Origin: CAVTWS01 sp963738445
Lineage (GTDB): Bacteria; Actinomycetota; Acidimicrobiia; Acidimicrobiales; SHLQ01
Assembly: GCA_963738445.1 (NCBI GenBank)
Contig: CAVTWS010000001.1
Location: 1-64,000, forward strand
Length of the DNA stretch: 64,000 bases
Reading direction: 5' to 3'
Shown here: one piece after another, positions 40,602-50,147 of the stretch
Position numbering within the stretch: the stretch's first letter is position 1
Layout: each line of letters opens with the position of its first letter
Notes under the pieces: model-generated
Seen by the model: the letters and a program-made list of their open reading frames with translations, nothing else
What the model was told of the DNA's origin: nothing
Databases searched by the model: none
Program-made: the position numbers and the translations under genes

Positions 40602-42994
40602 GCCGCGCCACCTTCTGCGTCGGCGGCCTCCTCGGCGTCGGCCGCGGCGTCCGAGGCGTCCTCGAGCGCATCGTGCTCGTCGTCGGTGAGCAGACCGACG
40701 TACTCCAGGGTCTCGTCGTCGGCGGGTTCACGGACCAGCAGGTCGACCCGGCTCGCTCCCGTGAAGGCGCGGTTGTAGTCGAGCGTGTAGCGGACGTGGA
40801 TGGTGGCGGCACCGATCGCCTCCGGAGGGATCGCCACGATCCGTTGATCGCCGTTGTCGCCGGTCACCCACATCCACTCCCCGCCACTCCACACCTGGGT
40901 GTCGGCCGCCCAGGATGGGATGTCGAGCGTGAGCTCCCGCCCGTCGAGATCGCCCGTCGGGAGCTGGAACATCACCTCGAGCGTGGGGCCGAGGTCACCG
41001 CCGCCGAAGAACTGCTGACCGTCCGATGGAAGGGCGTGGCGGCTGACGGTGACATCGGTGATGCGGCCCTCCGGCTCGACGGCCTGCCGCCGCACCACCA
41101 CGGTGCGACCGGACACGATCGCATCGCCGGAGTCCGCGGTGACCGGCGCCTCCAGCTCGTCGGTCCAGCCGGCGACGACGACCAGACCGCGATCGCGCAG
41201 CAGGGGCAGCGCCCGCTGGGCGAAATCGACCCACAGCGGGGCGTTCACCAGGGGACGCGGTCCGACCCGCTCGGCGACGATGGGTCGGCCGAACTGGTCG
41301 AACCCCTGGTTGAAGCTGAACTCGTCGCTCCAGGCGATCATCTCGGGGGACTGCCCGGTGTTGGCCGACGCCACGGACATGCCGCGCAGGTCGAACTCGA
41401 CCTCCTCTCCGGGCTCCAGATCGTCGAGCGACCGCACGCTCATGGATCCGGCGAACACGGCGACCTCGTGGAGCGCGACGTCGAGGTTGTTGCGGACGGT
41501 GCCGTGGATGGTGTTGTCGTTGTTCGAGGTGACGGTGACCTCGAGCGCATCGGCATACCTGCTGATGGCGCCCGTCGCCGCGACCCGATCGAACGCGCCG
41601 GGATCCAGGTCGACCGTGGCAGTGCCTCCGCCGGCGCCGGCGGAGGCGGTGACCGGCGGCGGGGACTCGGTCTCCATGCCAGGGAAGAACATGAACGGGT
41701 TGGTGACGGGAGCCAGGGTGGCCCAACCGGGCGGTGTCTCGATGCCGCTGGCCCCGCCGCCCCGGCTGGTGGCCAGGACATGGGTCGTGGCGAGCGCACC
41801 GTCGGCGTGGATGTCGAGCACGGTGGCGTGGGCGAACTCGCTCTTGTCCCGCAGCCGGTCGCCGAGCGAGAAGACGATGGCGGTGAAGGCGATAGCGGTA
41901 GCCGGGATGACGATCCACAAGAGGCTGGGCCGGCGCAGGAACCGGAACGCCAGGTACGCGATCGGGCCGACGACGGCGACGTAGAGGGCCAGGATCCCGA
42001 GCAGCCAGGGCAGGTCCGGCAGCTCGAATCCGGCGTCGTCGCTCAGGCTCTGCGTGAGGGTGCCGGTCACGGTGCTGGCCAGCTGGCTGACACCGGAGAA
42101 GTCGCCGGCGGCCTGGTTCTGGCTCGGGGAACGGGCCGCCGGTGGCGCCAGGATGGTCGACCACGCACCGTCGGCCGCGGCGCCGTCGGTGAGCCGGACC
42201 CGACCGGACCCGGCCGGCTGCACCGTGTCGTCGCCGGGCTGCCAGAGGGTGGGCAGCGCGGCGATGGTGGTCCCCGGTGGGGCATCGATGAGCAGATCGC
42301 CGCCGACGTTGACCCAGGCGAGGAGCCCGGCCCGCTGCGTGTCGGTCAGTTCGGCCAGGTCACCGGCTGCCACGGCGATGGTGTCGAAGACGTCGAGCGC
42401 CGGTGCGCCGGCATCGAGCAGGTCGACGCCGAGCGAGGCGAAGTGGGCCTCGACGTCGTCGTCGTCGGCCAGGGCGATGCTCGACTGCTCGGGCAGCTCG
42501 TCGGCCGTGGCGATGCGCTCGCTCACGCCGACCAGCAACGTGCCTTCGTCGTAGCTCGGGCGGAAGCTGTCCTCGGCGATGACCTCGTCGCCTTCGACGA
42601 GTTCGACCGAGATCCGTGCCGCGCCGTTCCAGATGCTGGTCGGGACGACGGCGACGTATCGCTTGCTGCTACCGCCCGGGACGTCGACGGGCACGACGAT
42701 GCGTTGATCGGACCCGTCGATCGTGGTGGTGACCCGGAGCTCCCCAGTGAGGATTCGGCCGGCGTCGATGAGGAACCGGAGGGGAAGGTGCCGGCCTGGT
42801 GTGTAGGCCCCATCGACGCCGACCGCGACGCGGAGGTCGATTCCGGTACCGTCCTCGCCGGTGCCGGTCTCGTCATCGGCGTCGTCGGTCTGGGCCGCCT
42901 GATGGCGATCCGGACCGGCGGCCGCCGGAGGGACGAACGAGATCAGACCGCCGAGCAGCAGGATCGAGACCGTTGCTCCCCGTCGCACCCTCAT
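40598..42994 (-). CDS. Large exported membrane protein of the MoxR/ABC operon
   Basis: 798 residues from ATG 42994 (alternative 43036). Signal peptide (VSILLLGGLISFVPPAAAG), then a beta-rich external part (DLRVAVGVDGAYTPGRHLPLRFLIDAG), and a domain like the type I glutamine-amidotransferase fold used in GldG-type proteins (LTDTQRAGLLAWVNVGGDLLIDAPPG). Two membrane helices near 330-355 and 362-380 precede a long external C-terminal region ending in an acidic tail. First gene of the operon that includes the ABC pair and MoxR. Probably an accessory exporter or envelope protein; no catalytic motif seen. Confidence 0.7.
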   Translation of the reverse strand: MRVRRGATVSILLLGGLISFVPPAAAGPDRHQAAQTDDADDETGTGEDGTGIDLRVAVGVDGAYTPGRHLPLRFLIDAGRILTGELRVTTTIDGSDQRIVVPVDVPGGSSKRYVAVVPTSIWNGAARISVELVEGDEVIAEDSFRPSYDEGTLLVGVSERIATADELPEQSSIALADDDDVEAHFASLGVDLLDAGAPALDVFDTIAVAAGDLAELTDTQRAGLLAWVNVGGDLLIDAPPGTTIAALPTLWQPGDDTVQPAGSGRVRLTDGAAADGAWSTILAPPAARSPSQNQAAGDFSGVSQLASTVTGTLTQSLSDDAGFELPDLPWLLGILALYVAVVGPIAYLAFRFLRRPSLLWIVIPATAIAFTAIVFSLGDRLRDKSEFAHATVLDIHADGALATTHVLATSRGGGASGIETPPGWATLAPVTNPFMFFPGMETESPPPVTASAGAGGGTATVDLDPGAFDRVAATGAISRYADALEVTVTSNNDNTIHGTVRNNLDVALHEVAVFAGSMSVRSLDDLEPGEEVEFDLRGMSVASANTGQSPEMIAWSDEFSFNQGFDQFGRPIVAERVGPRPLVNAPLWVDFAQRALPLLRDRGLVVVAGWTDELEAPVTADSGDAIVSGRTVVVRRQAVEPEGRITDVTVSRHALPSDGQQFFGGGDLGPTLEVMFQLPTGDLDGRELTLDIPSWAADTQVWSGGEWMWVTGDNGDQRIVAIPPEAIGAATIHVRYTLDYNRAFTGASRVDLLVREPADDETLEYVGLLTDDEHDALEDASDAAADAEEAADAEGGAA

Positions 42995-43116
42995 GAGACG
43001 TCCGAACCCCCCGTCTGGTTCCGCCCGGGCGAACATTTCCGCGCCGCCTGCGGCGCAGGTTATGCCACGCGGGGCCGGCGCGTCGGGCGGTTTGGTCCGG
43101 CGCGGCGGGTGGCGGC

Positions 43117-44112
43117 TCAGGACAGGCGGAAGAGGTGTCCACCCGACTCGCGTGGTTCCGGGGGCGCCACCCGTCCGTCGTGGATCATCGCCACGAGGTG
43201 GGCGTGCACGGACCGGGCGGCCGGCTTGTGCAACTCGGCCCGGACATCGGCGTAGAGCACGGCCACGATCTCCGCGATCGTGCGAGGTCCGAGACCCAGT
43301 TGCTCGGCGATCTGACGATCTCGCCCGAGCCGATGCTCGATGAGCGCGGTGACGTACGGCTGCGGATCGGTGATCGGCGAACCGTGCGTCGGGTAGTAGG
43401 CGGCGTCATCGCGCCCGATCAGCAGGCGCAGGCTGGCGAGGTAGTCCGTGATGTTGCCGTCGGGCGGCGGGATGATCGTGGTGGACCACCCCATCACGTG
43501 GTCGCCCGGGAACAGGGCGCCGGTCGTGCGTTCGGCGAAACACATGTGATTGGAGATGTGACCCGGCGTGTGCAGGCACTCGAACCAGATGTCGGCCCCG
43601 GCGATCGTGTCACCGTGACCGATGGTGATGTCCGGGACGAACGCGTCGTCCGAATGCTCCTCCATCGGCGGGTCGCCCTGATCGCCCGGGTCGGAGTCGG
43701 TGCCGGTGCCGGTGGACTCGGAGCCTCCGGGAGGATCGGGTGGAAACCCGAGATCGATCTCGATGTCCCCACCGGGTTCGACGACCGGGTGCGGACCATA
43801 CCCGTAGGTCGGCGCGCCCGTCACCGACTGCAGGTCGGCGGCGGCGGGCGAGTGGTCGCCGTGGGTGTGGGTGATCAGGATGTGGGTCACCGTCTCCCCG
43901 GAGACGGCGGCCAGGATGGCATCGACGTGCTCATCTCGCCGCGGTCCGGGGTCGACGATCGCCACCTCGCCCCGGCCGACGATGTAGGTGCCGGTGCCCC
44001 AGGCCGTGAACTTGGACGCGTTGCCAGCGACCACCCGCCGGATCCCGGGCGCTACCTCGACGCACTCCCCGTATCTCGGATCGAACTCGGTGAGGAACTG
44101 CGGCCCGGGCAC
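43117..44112 (-). CDS. Metallo-beta-lactamase-fold hydrolase (LACTB2-like)
   Basis: 331 residues from GTG 44112. Metal ligands HTHGDH, the His in LHTPGHISNHM, Asp in LFPGDHVMG and His in YPTHGSP complete the binuclear zinc site. A C-terminal winged-helix tail (RTIAEIVAVLYADVRAELHKPA...HLVAMIHDGRV) is typical of LACTB2-like hydrolases. An acidic, Gly/Ser-rich insertion (about 125-160) separates the first two ligand regions. Cytoplasmic. The family includes thioesterase- and RNase-like enzymes, so the substrate is open. It is upstream of the MoxR operon on the same strand. Confidence 0.82.
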   Translation of the reverse strand: MPGPQFLTEFDPRYGECVEVAPGIRRVVAGNASKFTAWGTGTYIVGRGEVAIVDPGPRRDEHVDAILAAVSGETVTHILITHTHGDHSPAAADLQSVTGAPTYGYGPHPVVEPGGDIEIDLGFPPDPPGGSESTGTGTDSDPGDQGDPPMEEHSDDAFVPDITIGHGDTIAGADIWFECLHTPGHISNHMCFAERTTGALFPGDHVMGWSTTIIPPPDGNITDYLASLRLLIGRDDAAYYPTHGSPITDPQPYVTALIEHRLGRDRQIAEQLGLGPRTIAEIVAVLYADVRAELHKPAARSVHAHLVAMIHDGRVAPPEPRESGGHLFRLS

Positions 44113-44132
44113 GGCCCGACCCTACTTCCGAG

Positions 44133-45054
44133 CTATCCGTCGGGTGAGGTGGTCAGGATCGGCGCGTCGACGGATCGGTCCCGGACGGCGACCGCGGTGA
44201 CCACCAGGGCGATGCCGAGAGCCTCCGTCAGCGACGGAACCTGACCGAGCCCGACGGCGCCAACAACCGCTGCGGTCACCGGGAGCAGGGCCAGCAGCAG
44301 AGCAAACCGGGACGGATCGAGCCGGGCCAGGGTGATCTGATCCAGCGCGTACGGCACCACGCTCGACAGCAGCCCGGTGAACATGGCGAGCAGCATCAGC
44401 TCCGGCCGGTCGAGGGCGGGGCCGATCGACGGCGTGCACCACGGTGCCAGCACGATGGCGCCGATCACCATGCCGGCGCCGAGGCCGTCGACCGCGATGC
44501 CCGACCGGGCGACCCGGGAGCCGAACACGATGTAGCCGGCCCACATCACCGCGGCGGCGAGGGCGAGCAGGATCCCGTCGGCCGAGCCGTCGGCCTGGAC
44601 CTCGGCGAGGAGGACGACGCCGGAAGCCGCCAGGCCCACGGCGGCGGCATTGCGACGGGTCCGCGTGCCGGCGGCGGCCACGACGATCGGCCCGATGAAC
44701 TCGATGGCCACCGTGGTGCCGAGATCGAGCCGGTCGATGGCCAGGTAGAAGGTCAGGTTCATGGTGCACAGCACCACTCCGAACACGCCGGCGAGCACCA
44801 GCTCGCGACCGGTCCAGCGTCGGCGCCACGGGCGGCGCCAGGCCATGAGGATCAGCGCCGCACCCACGATGCGCAACCAGGCCACGCCGGCGGCGGGGAT
44901 CTCCTCGAACAACTCGACGGCGATCGCGGCGCCGATGTACTGGCTGATCGCCCCGACGATGAAGAACGATTCGGGGGAAGGCGCCCGCCGGCCGAACCGG
45001 ACGTCGGCCCGGCCGCGGCCCCGTGGGAGCGGGAGGCGAGGGCGCCGCGGTCAT
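44133..45054 (-). pseudogene. EamA/RhtA-type transporter (one frameshift at the N terminus)
   Basis: About 306 residues once corrected. The conserved part (ESFFIVGAISQYIGAAIAVELF, then GVAWLRIVGAALIL, FYLAIDRLDLGTTVAIEFIGP, IVFGSRVARSG, SSVVPYALDQITL) has ten membrane segments and is an EamA-family drug/metabolite exporter of the RhtA (threonine/homoserine) kind. Its frame has no start codon before an upstream stop. ATG 45054 in the adjacent frame (MTAAPSPPAPTGPRPGRRP) joins it if one extra G near 44998 is removed. So a start-proximal sequence error is likely. Confidence 0.78.
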
Positions 45055-45064
45055 GGACGGACGA

Positions 45065-45370
45065 TCAGCCGTGACGGCGGGCGGCCCAGAACACCCGGAT
45101 CAGCACCACGGCGACACCACCCATCATCACGAAGAACAACGTGAACTGCAGCGCCCCGCCGCGATCGCCGGCGTCGGTCGGCTCAGGACCGGCCTCGGGC
45201 GAGCCGATGATGTTGTTGTACCCGGGGGCCGACTCCGGATCGAACACCGCGGTGGTGGTGGTGCGCACCGGTTCGTCGCTCGACGAGTCCTGCGCCGCCG
45301 CGGTGGGAACCGAGAGCGAGGCTGCCAGCATGACAGCGATGGAGAACGCGAACGACCGGGCCACAGACAC
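45065..45370 (-). CDS. Small exported membrane protein
   Basis: 101 residues from GTG 45370 (GTG 45364 also possible). Signal peptide RSFAFSIAVMLAASLSVPTAAAQ, a short external Ser/Asp/Thr-rich part, then one membrane helix (FTLFFVMMGGVAVVLIRVFW) and the basic end AARRHG. No family recognised. It overlaps the start region of the CPBP protease gene on the other strand, so the two promoters are entangled. Confidence 0.6.
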   Translation of the reverse strand: MSVARSFAFSIAVMLAASLSVPTAAAQDSSSDEPVRTTTTAVFDPESAPGYNNIIGSPEAGPEPTDAGDRGGALQFTLFFVMMGGVAVVLIRVFWAARRHG

Positions 45371-46136
45371 GTCCGCCGACGCTACCTGGGGCACCGTCGA
45401 CTTCGGCGCCGCCCGCCCGAGCTCCCTGCCGCCTCCTCCGCCGTCGCCGGTCCGTTGGGGCGTGCTCGACGCGCTGCTCACCCTGCCGGTGGCGTTCCTG
45501 GTCGCCCTGATCGCGGCCATTCCCGCCCTGATCGTGTTCGGAACCGACAACGAGAACGCGCTCGTGGCCCTGTCCTCGTTGGGTCAGTTCGGCTCGATGA
45601 TCTGGTGGGTGTGGTGGGTGTCGAAACGCAAGGGTCGCAACTCCCTGGCGCTCGACTTCGGACTGACCGCAACGCCGACCGACCTCGCCCGGGGTCTCGG
45701 CATCGCACTGGGCATGCTCATCGTGGGCGGCGTCGTCGGGACCGTCGTCGCCGGCCTGCTCGACGTCGACGTCGATGATGCCGGCAACACGCAGATCATC
45801 GATGACGCCGCCAGCTCGGCCTGGTTCTGGATGATCGCGCTCGTGGTCACCACCGTCGGCCCGATCGCCGAGGAGCTGGTCTTCCGGGGTCTGCTTCTGC
45901 GCAGCCTCGAACGCCGCTTTGGCGGCGCGGTGGCGGTGATCGGATCGGCGGTCGTCTTCGCCCTGCCCCACATCACCGATGGCACCTTCGAGGGTCAGAT
46001 CGTGTTGTGGTCGCAGATCCTGGTGTGGGGGGTGCTGTTCGCGGTAGCGGCGCGCCACTACGGGCGGCTCGGCCCGGTGGTGGTCGCCCACATGCTGGTC
46101 AACATCGTCGGAACCGCTCAGGCCGCCTTCGGCTAG
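45330..46136 (+). CDS. CPBP-family intramembrane metalloprotease
   Basis: 268 residues from ATG 45330 (or 45339). After a hydrophilic Pro-rich N terminus come about seven membrane helices with the CPBP (Abi/Rce1-like) motifs: paired glutamates EELVFRG, the His in ALPHITDG, and HMLVNIVG. These form the proposed metal site inside the membrane. Bacterial members process membrane peptides or act in bacteriocin immunity; the target here is unknown. Confidence 0.83.
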   Translation: MTAMENANDRATDTSADATWGTVDFGAARPSSLPPPPPSPVRWGVLDALLTLPVAFLVALIAAIPALIVFGTDNENALVALSSLGQFGSMIWWVWWVSKRKGRNSLALDFGLTATPTDLARGLGIALGMLIVGGVVGTVVAGLLDVDVDDAGNTQIIDDAASSAWFWMIALVVTTVGPIAEELVFRGLLLRSLERRFGGAVAVIGSAVVFALPHITDGTFEGQIVLWSQILVWGVLFAVAARHYGRLGPVVVAHMLVNIVGTAQAAFG

Positions 46137-46139
46137 GTC

Positions 46140-46965
46140 TCAGGTCTCCGCGCCGACGACCCCGGTCGACCGGGTCAGGTACGACGGCATCTCGCCGCCG
46201 CCGTGGACATCGATGGCCGTGCCGGTGACCCAGCGGGCCAGGGGCGAGGCGAGCGCCAGGCACATGTCGGCGATCTCGTCGGGCTGGCCCATGTGTTTCA
46301 TGGGCAGCAGCTCGCCGATGGCCCGGATGCCTTCGTCGCCGCCGTAGTACCCGGCGGCCTCCTCGGCGTCGGTGACGATGAGGCCGACGATCATCGTCAG
46401 GACCCGCACCTGGGGTCCCCACTCGAGCGCGAGGGTCTCGGCCACGTTGTTGAGGCCGGCCTTGGCGGCACCGTAGGCCACCCCGAACGGGTTGGCGCGG
46501 CTGCCCGAGACGCTCGAGATGTTGATGATGACGCCGCCGTCCGGCTGGTCCTTCATGTGCTGGTACGCCGAGATGGCGAAGGTGATCGGGGCCAGCAGGT
46601 TCAGGGCCAGGACCCGCTCGTTGAACCGGTGCGTGGCCTCGGCGGACGCGACGACCGGTGCGCCGCCGGCGTTGTTGACCAACACGTCGATCCGTCCGAA
46701 ACGCTCGATCGCCGCGGCGACCACGGCATCGACCTGTTCGGGGTCGCGCACGTCGGCGGCGACGAACACCGCCTCGCGACCGTCGACCGACGGCAACTGC
46801 TCCGGCGGTTTCCGCGGCGCAGATCACGACATCGGAGCCCGCGGCCAGGAAGCGCGTGGCAAAGGCTCGGCCCAGGCCCTTGCTCCCTCCGGTGACGATG
46901 ACGGTCCGGCCGGTGAAGTCGAGCGGGTCGTGCGTGGCCGATGGCTGAAGGTCATGAGGCGCCAT
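46140..46965 (-). pseudogene. ipdF: IpdF-like SDR (5-oxo-HIC-CoA reductase type), one frameshift
   Basis: From ATG 46965: cofactor motif TGGSKGLG, then one extra base near 46810 shifts the frame. After correction: VNNAGGAPVVASAEATHRFNERVLALNLLAP, catalytic NISSVSGSRANPFGVAYGAAK, and the ending VHGGGEMPSYLTRS. The NAGG..ASAE..FN...LNLLAP block and the VHGGGE.P.YL end are hallmarks of IpdF (Rv3559c) as I recall it, the reductase acting on the 5-oxo group in HIP-CoA degradation. It is divergent from ipdA, which fits. About 274 residues. Confidence 0.75.
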
Positions 46966-47019
46966 GACGGCAAGCTACCCGACCCCCCAGCTCACCCGAC
47001 CTACCCCACCACCCCACAG

Positions 47020-47237
47020 CCGAACTGGGGGCCTGGTTGTGGGTCGTCGCTGACGTGTGGGCCCCCAGTTCGGGGAGGGGGGCGCTCCCGAGGGCCGAAC
47101 TGGGGGCCTGGTTGTGGGTCGTCGCTGACGTGTGGGCCCCCAGTTCGGGGAGGGGGGCGCTCCCGAGGGCCGAACTGGGGGCCTGGTTGTGGGTCGTCGC
47201 TGACGTGTGGGCCCCCAGTTCGGGGAGGGGGGCGCTC
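47020..47237. repeat. Three 75-bp tandem repeats, each with a 14-bp hairpin
   Basis: Units start at 47020, 47095 and 47170; the third is cut at about base 68. The copies are identical over their shared length. Each contains CCGAACTGGGGGCC and its exact inverse GGCCCCCAGTTCGG (47020-47033 and 47060-47073 in the first), separated by 26 bases. They fill most of the 336-base divergent gap between ipdF and ipdA. The period is a multiple of three, so long frames run through on both strands, but these are repeats of 25 low-information residues, not a gene. Confidence 0.92.
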
Positions 47238-47282
47238 GGTGGGAGCGGTCACCGTGATCGAGGGTGGGCGGAGCTCGAGGTT

Positions 47283-47297
47283 CTGACGTATCGTCAG
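47283..47297. promoter_or_regulatory. Palindromic operator at the ipdA start
   Basis: CTGACG-TAT-CGTCAG, a perfect 6+3+6 palindrome ending four bases before the ipdA start codon. It covers the place where a ribosome site would be, and no such site is seen, so the message may be leaderless or blocked by the bound repressor. The same arms occur at 53410-53424. Confidence 0.65.
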
Positions 47298-47301
47298 CCG
47301 C

Positions 47302-48208
47302 GTGCTGGACAAGCGAATGACCGAAGACGAGGTCGTCGCGCAGCTCGCCGACGGAATGACGATCGGCATCGGAGGATGGGGTTCCCGTCGCAAGCCGATG
47401 TCGCTCGTCCGGGCGATCCTGCGCTCCGACCTGAAGGAACTGACGATCGTCACCTACGGCGGTCCCGAAGTGGGGCTTCTGTGCCGGGCCGGGAAGGTCC
47501 GGAAGCTCGTCTACGGCTTCGTGTCCCTCGACAGCATCCCGCTCGAACCGCATTTCCGCATCGCCCGGCAGTCGGGCGCGGTCGAGGTGATGGAGCTCGA
47601 CGAGGGGGCCTTCTATCTCGGCCTCATGGCCGCCGCCCACCGGGTTCCGTTCTATCCGACCCGGGCTGGGCTGGGGTCGGACATGTTGATGATGAACCCG
47701 TCGATCCGCACCATCCGGTCCCCGTATCCCGGCCCCGACGGCTCCGAGGGCGAGGAGCTGGTGGCCATCCCGGCGTTCGAGCTCGATGTCTCGCTCATCC
47801 ACATGAACCGGGCCGATCAGGCCGGCAACGGACAGTTCCTCGGTCCCGACCTCTACTTCGACGACCTCTTCGCCCAGGCCGCACCCGTGACCTTCATGAG
47901 CGCCGAGAAGATCATCGCGACCGAAGCGTTCGCCGACGAGGGGTCGATCCACACCCAGCGCATCCCGCGCATCTTCGTGACCGGTGTCGTCGAGGCGCCC
48001 GATGGGGGCCCATTTCACCGAGTGTCCCCCGGACTACGACCGAGACGAGGCGTTCCAACGGGAGTACGCGGCGACCGCCAAGGACGGCGCGGCATGGGAC
48101 ACTTTCACCGCCGAGTGGCTCGACCTTCCGAGCCACGCCGCCTACGTCGAGAAGCTCGAGGCCCGACGGACCGCCACCGCCGCCGCCGCCCGAGGGGAGG
48201 GCCGCTGA
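47302..48208 (+). pseudogene. ipdA: IpdA, alpha subunit of the steroid ring-cleaving hydrolase (one frameshift)
   Basis: About 301 residues after removing one extra G near 48001 (GCGCCCGATGGGG). GTG 47302 is chosen because VLDKRMTEDEVVAQL aligns with the start of mycobacterial IpdA. Class I CoA-transferase fold with GMTIGIGGWGSRRKPM, TYGGPEVGLLC and the ELDEG segment (residues 98-102), whose glutamate probably corresponds to the catalytic Glu reported for IpdA. IpdAB opens the last steroid ring as a COCHEA-CoA hydrolase, not a CoA transferase. After correction the end reads MGAHFTECPPDYDRDEAFQREY. It overlaps ipdB (TGATG). Confidence 0.85.
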
Positions 48209-49014
48209 TGCCGACCGAGGCCACCCCGACCGAGACCACTCCAGCCCAGACCTCCCCCGCCGAGGCCACCCTGGCCGAGATCTGCGTCGTCAACCTGGCC
48301 GACACGTTCCGCGCCGATGGCGAGATCCTGTGCAACCCGATCGGTCCCGTGCCGATCGTGGCCGGGCGGTTGGCCCGGGCCACCTTCGCCCCCCAGCTCG
48401 CCTATACCGACACCATCGCCTCGTTGCCGGCCGGCAACTACCCGATCGGCGTGCCCGATGCACCCAAGGTCGTGGAGTCGTGGGTCCCGTACCGGACGAT
48501 CTTCGACATCGTGTGGTCCGGCCGGCGCCACGTGGTCATGGGGGCGACCCAGGTCGATCGGTACGGCAATCAGAACATCGCCGCCATCGGCGATTGGCGC
48601 CAACCGTCGGCCCAGCTGCTCGGACTGCGCGGCGCGCCCGGCAACCTCATCAACCACACGACCAGCTTCTGGATCCCGAACCACTCCACCAAGGCGTTCG
48701 TCGCCCGGGTCGACGTGGTGTCCGGTCCCGGGTACGACCGCATGCGCGAGCTCGGCGCGCCCGGCAACCGGTTCCACGAGATCCGCCGGGTGGTGTCGAA
48801 CCTCGGCGTGTTCGATTTCGAGACCCCGGACAACGCCATGCGCCTTCGTTCGGTCCATCCGGGGGTGTCGGTCGCCGATGTCGTCGCGGCGACCGGGTTC
48901 GAGCTGGTGATCCCCGCCGACGTCCCGGAGTCCCGGAGGCCGACCGCGGAAGAGCTGCAGCTGATCCGCGAGGTGATCGACCCCAACGGGGTGCGGAACT
49001 CGGAGTTCCGGTGA
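48208..49014 (+). CDS. ipdB: IpdB, beta subunit of the steroid ring-cleaving hydrolase
   Basis: 268 residues, ATG overlapping the ipdA stop, with GAGGGGAGGG as ribosome site. A Thr/Pro/Ala-rich start is followed by the CoA-transferase beta fold: LCNPIGPVPIVAGRLARATFAP, RHVVMGATQVDRYGNQN, LRGAPGNLINHTTSFW, and NLGVFDFET. This is the pattern of IpdB rather than of acetoacetyl-CoA transferases. With IpdA it hydrolyses the ring of COCHEA-CoA in cholesterol and bile-acid degradation. The N-terminal ~18 residues are an addition relative to the mycobacterial protein, as far as I recall. Confidence 0.87.
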   Translation: MPTEATPTETTPAQTSPAEATLAEICVVNLADTFRADGEILCNPIGPVPIVAGRLARATFAPQLAYTDTIASLPAGNYPIGVPDAPKVVESWVPYRTIFDIVWSGRRHVVMGATQVDRYGNQNIAAIGDWRQPSAQLLGLRGAPGNLINHTTSFWIPNHSTKAFVARVDVVSGPGYDRMRELGAPGNRFHEIRRVVSNLGVFDFETPDNAMRLRSVHPGVSVADVVAATGFELVIPADVPESRRPTAEELQLIREVIDPNGVRNSEFR

Positions 49015-50147
49015 GCCTCCCGGGCGACGGCGAACCGGCCAAGGACGTGCTCCCGGCGCGCCTCCGCACGCGGGCGACCGAGCTGTTCGGTGTCGCTCAT
49101 CCGATCGTCCAGACCGGCATGGGCTGGGTCTCGACCGCCAAGCTGACGGCAGCCACGGCCAACGCGGGCGGCCTCGGCATCGTCGCCGCCGCGCCGATGA
49201 CGTTCGATCAGATGGTCGTGGCGATCGACGCGGTTCGGGCCGCGACGGACAAGCCGTTCGGGGTGAACCTGCGCACCGATGCGGCGGACATCGACAAACG
49301 GGTCCGTCACCTCATCAGTGCCGGGGTGCGCGTCGCCAGCTTCGCCCAAGCCCCCAACGAGGCGACGGTCAAGACGTTGAAGGACGCCGGGCTGGTCGTG
49401 ATGCCCACCGTCGGCGCGCCGCGCCACGCCGAGAAGGTGGCGGCGTGGGGGGTCGACGCGGTGATCTGCCAAGGCGCCGAGGGGGGCGGTCACACCGGGA
49501 TCATCCCGACGGCCCTGCTCCTCCCGGCCGTGCTCGACACGGTCGACATCCCGGTGATCGCGGCCGGGGGCTTCGTCGACGGCCGCGGGGTGGCCGCGGC
49601 GCTGACGTGGGGGGCGGCGGGCGTCGCCATGGGCACCCGCTTCCTCCTGACCTCCGACAGCGAGGTGCCCGAGCACGTGAAGGCTCGCTACCTCCAGGCC
49701 AAGCTCCAGGACACCGTGGTCACCACCGCGATCGACGGCGCGCCCCAGCGGGTGATCCGCACCGACGTGATCGACCGCCTCGAGAAGGCTCGTCTGCTGG
49801 CCTTCCCCAAGGCGGCGGCCAACGCCCTCCGCTTCCGCAAGCTCACGGGCACCCCGATGCGCGAGCTCCTGGTCGAAGGCTGGCGGATGAAGAAGAACCA
49901 GGGCCTCACCTACGCCCAGGTGGCCATGGCGGCCAACGCGGCGATGCTGACGAAGGCGACCATGGTCGACGGCAACCTCGACGTCGGCATCATGCCGACC
50001 GGGCAGGCGGTCGGACGTATCGCCGACCTGCCGAGCTGCGCCGAGTTGATCGGGCGGATCGTCGAGGAGGCCGAGGCGACGTTGATGCGCGCCGAGCAGC
50101 TGCTGGTCCGGGGCGGTTCGATCCACACCGGGGAGGCCTCCGCCTGA
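49011..50147 (+). CDS. ipdC: IpdC-like FMN oxidoreductase (nitronate monooxygenase family)
   Basis: 378 residues, GTG overlapping the ipdB stop (GTGA). NMO/enoyl-reductase TIM barrel: HPIVQTGMGWVSTAKLTAATANAGGLGIVAAA, CQGAEGGGHTG (the FMN phosphate region) and IAAGGFVDGRGVAAAL. A ~90-residue C-terminal extension (RVIRTDVIDRLEKARLLAFPK...) is like that of IpdC (Rv3553). IpdC acts on 5-hydroxy-HIC-CoA between IpdF and IpdAB. Gene position directly after ipdAB, with ipdF opposite, supports this strongly over a nitroalkane role. Confidence 0.85.
   Translation: MSLPGDGEPAKDVLPARLRTRATELFGVAHPIVQTGMGWVSTAKLTAATANAGGLGIVAAAPMTFDQMVVAIDAVRAATDKPFGVNLRTDAADIDKRVRHLISAGVRVASFAQAPNEATVKTLKDAGLVVMPTVGAPRHAEKVAAWGVDAVICQGAEGGGHTGIIPTALLLPAVLDTVDIPVIAAGGFVDGRGVAAALTWGAAGVAMGTRFLLTSDSEVPEHVKARYLQAKLQDTVVTTAIDGAPQRVIRTDVIDRLEKARLLAFPKAAANALRFRKLTGTPMRELLVEGWRMKKNQGLTYAQVAMAANAAMLTKATMVDGNLDVGIMPTGQAVGRIADLPSCAELIGRIVEEAEATLMRAEQLLVRGGSIHTGEASA

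Noticed and set aside
47020..47237. CRISPR array
   Set aside because: Repeats are directly adjacent 75-base units with no unique spacers, and no cas genes are present.
46492..47286. Long frames through the tandem repeats with 25-residue repeated segments on both strands
   Set aside because: The 75-base period is a multiple of three, so open frames arise automatically; composition is proline/glycine-rich and no start signal or known domain supports a protein.
47283..47297. Mycobacterial KstR or KstR2 binding site
   Set aside because: The sequence fits neither TnnAACnnGTTnnA nor AnCAAGnnCTTGnT; it is reported as a separate operator type.
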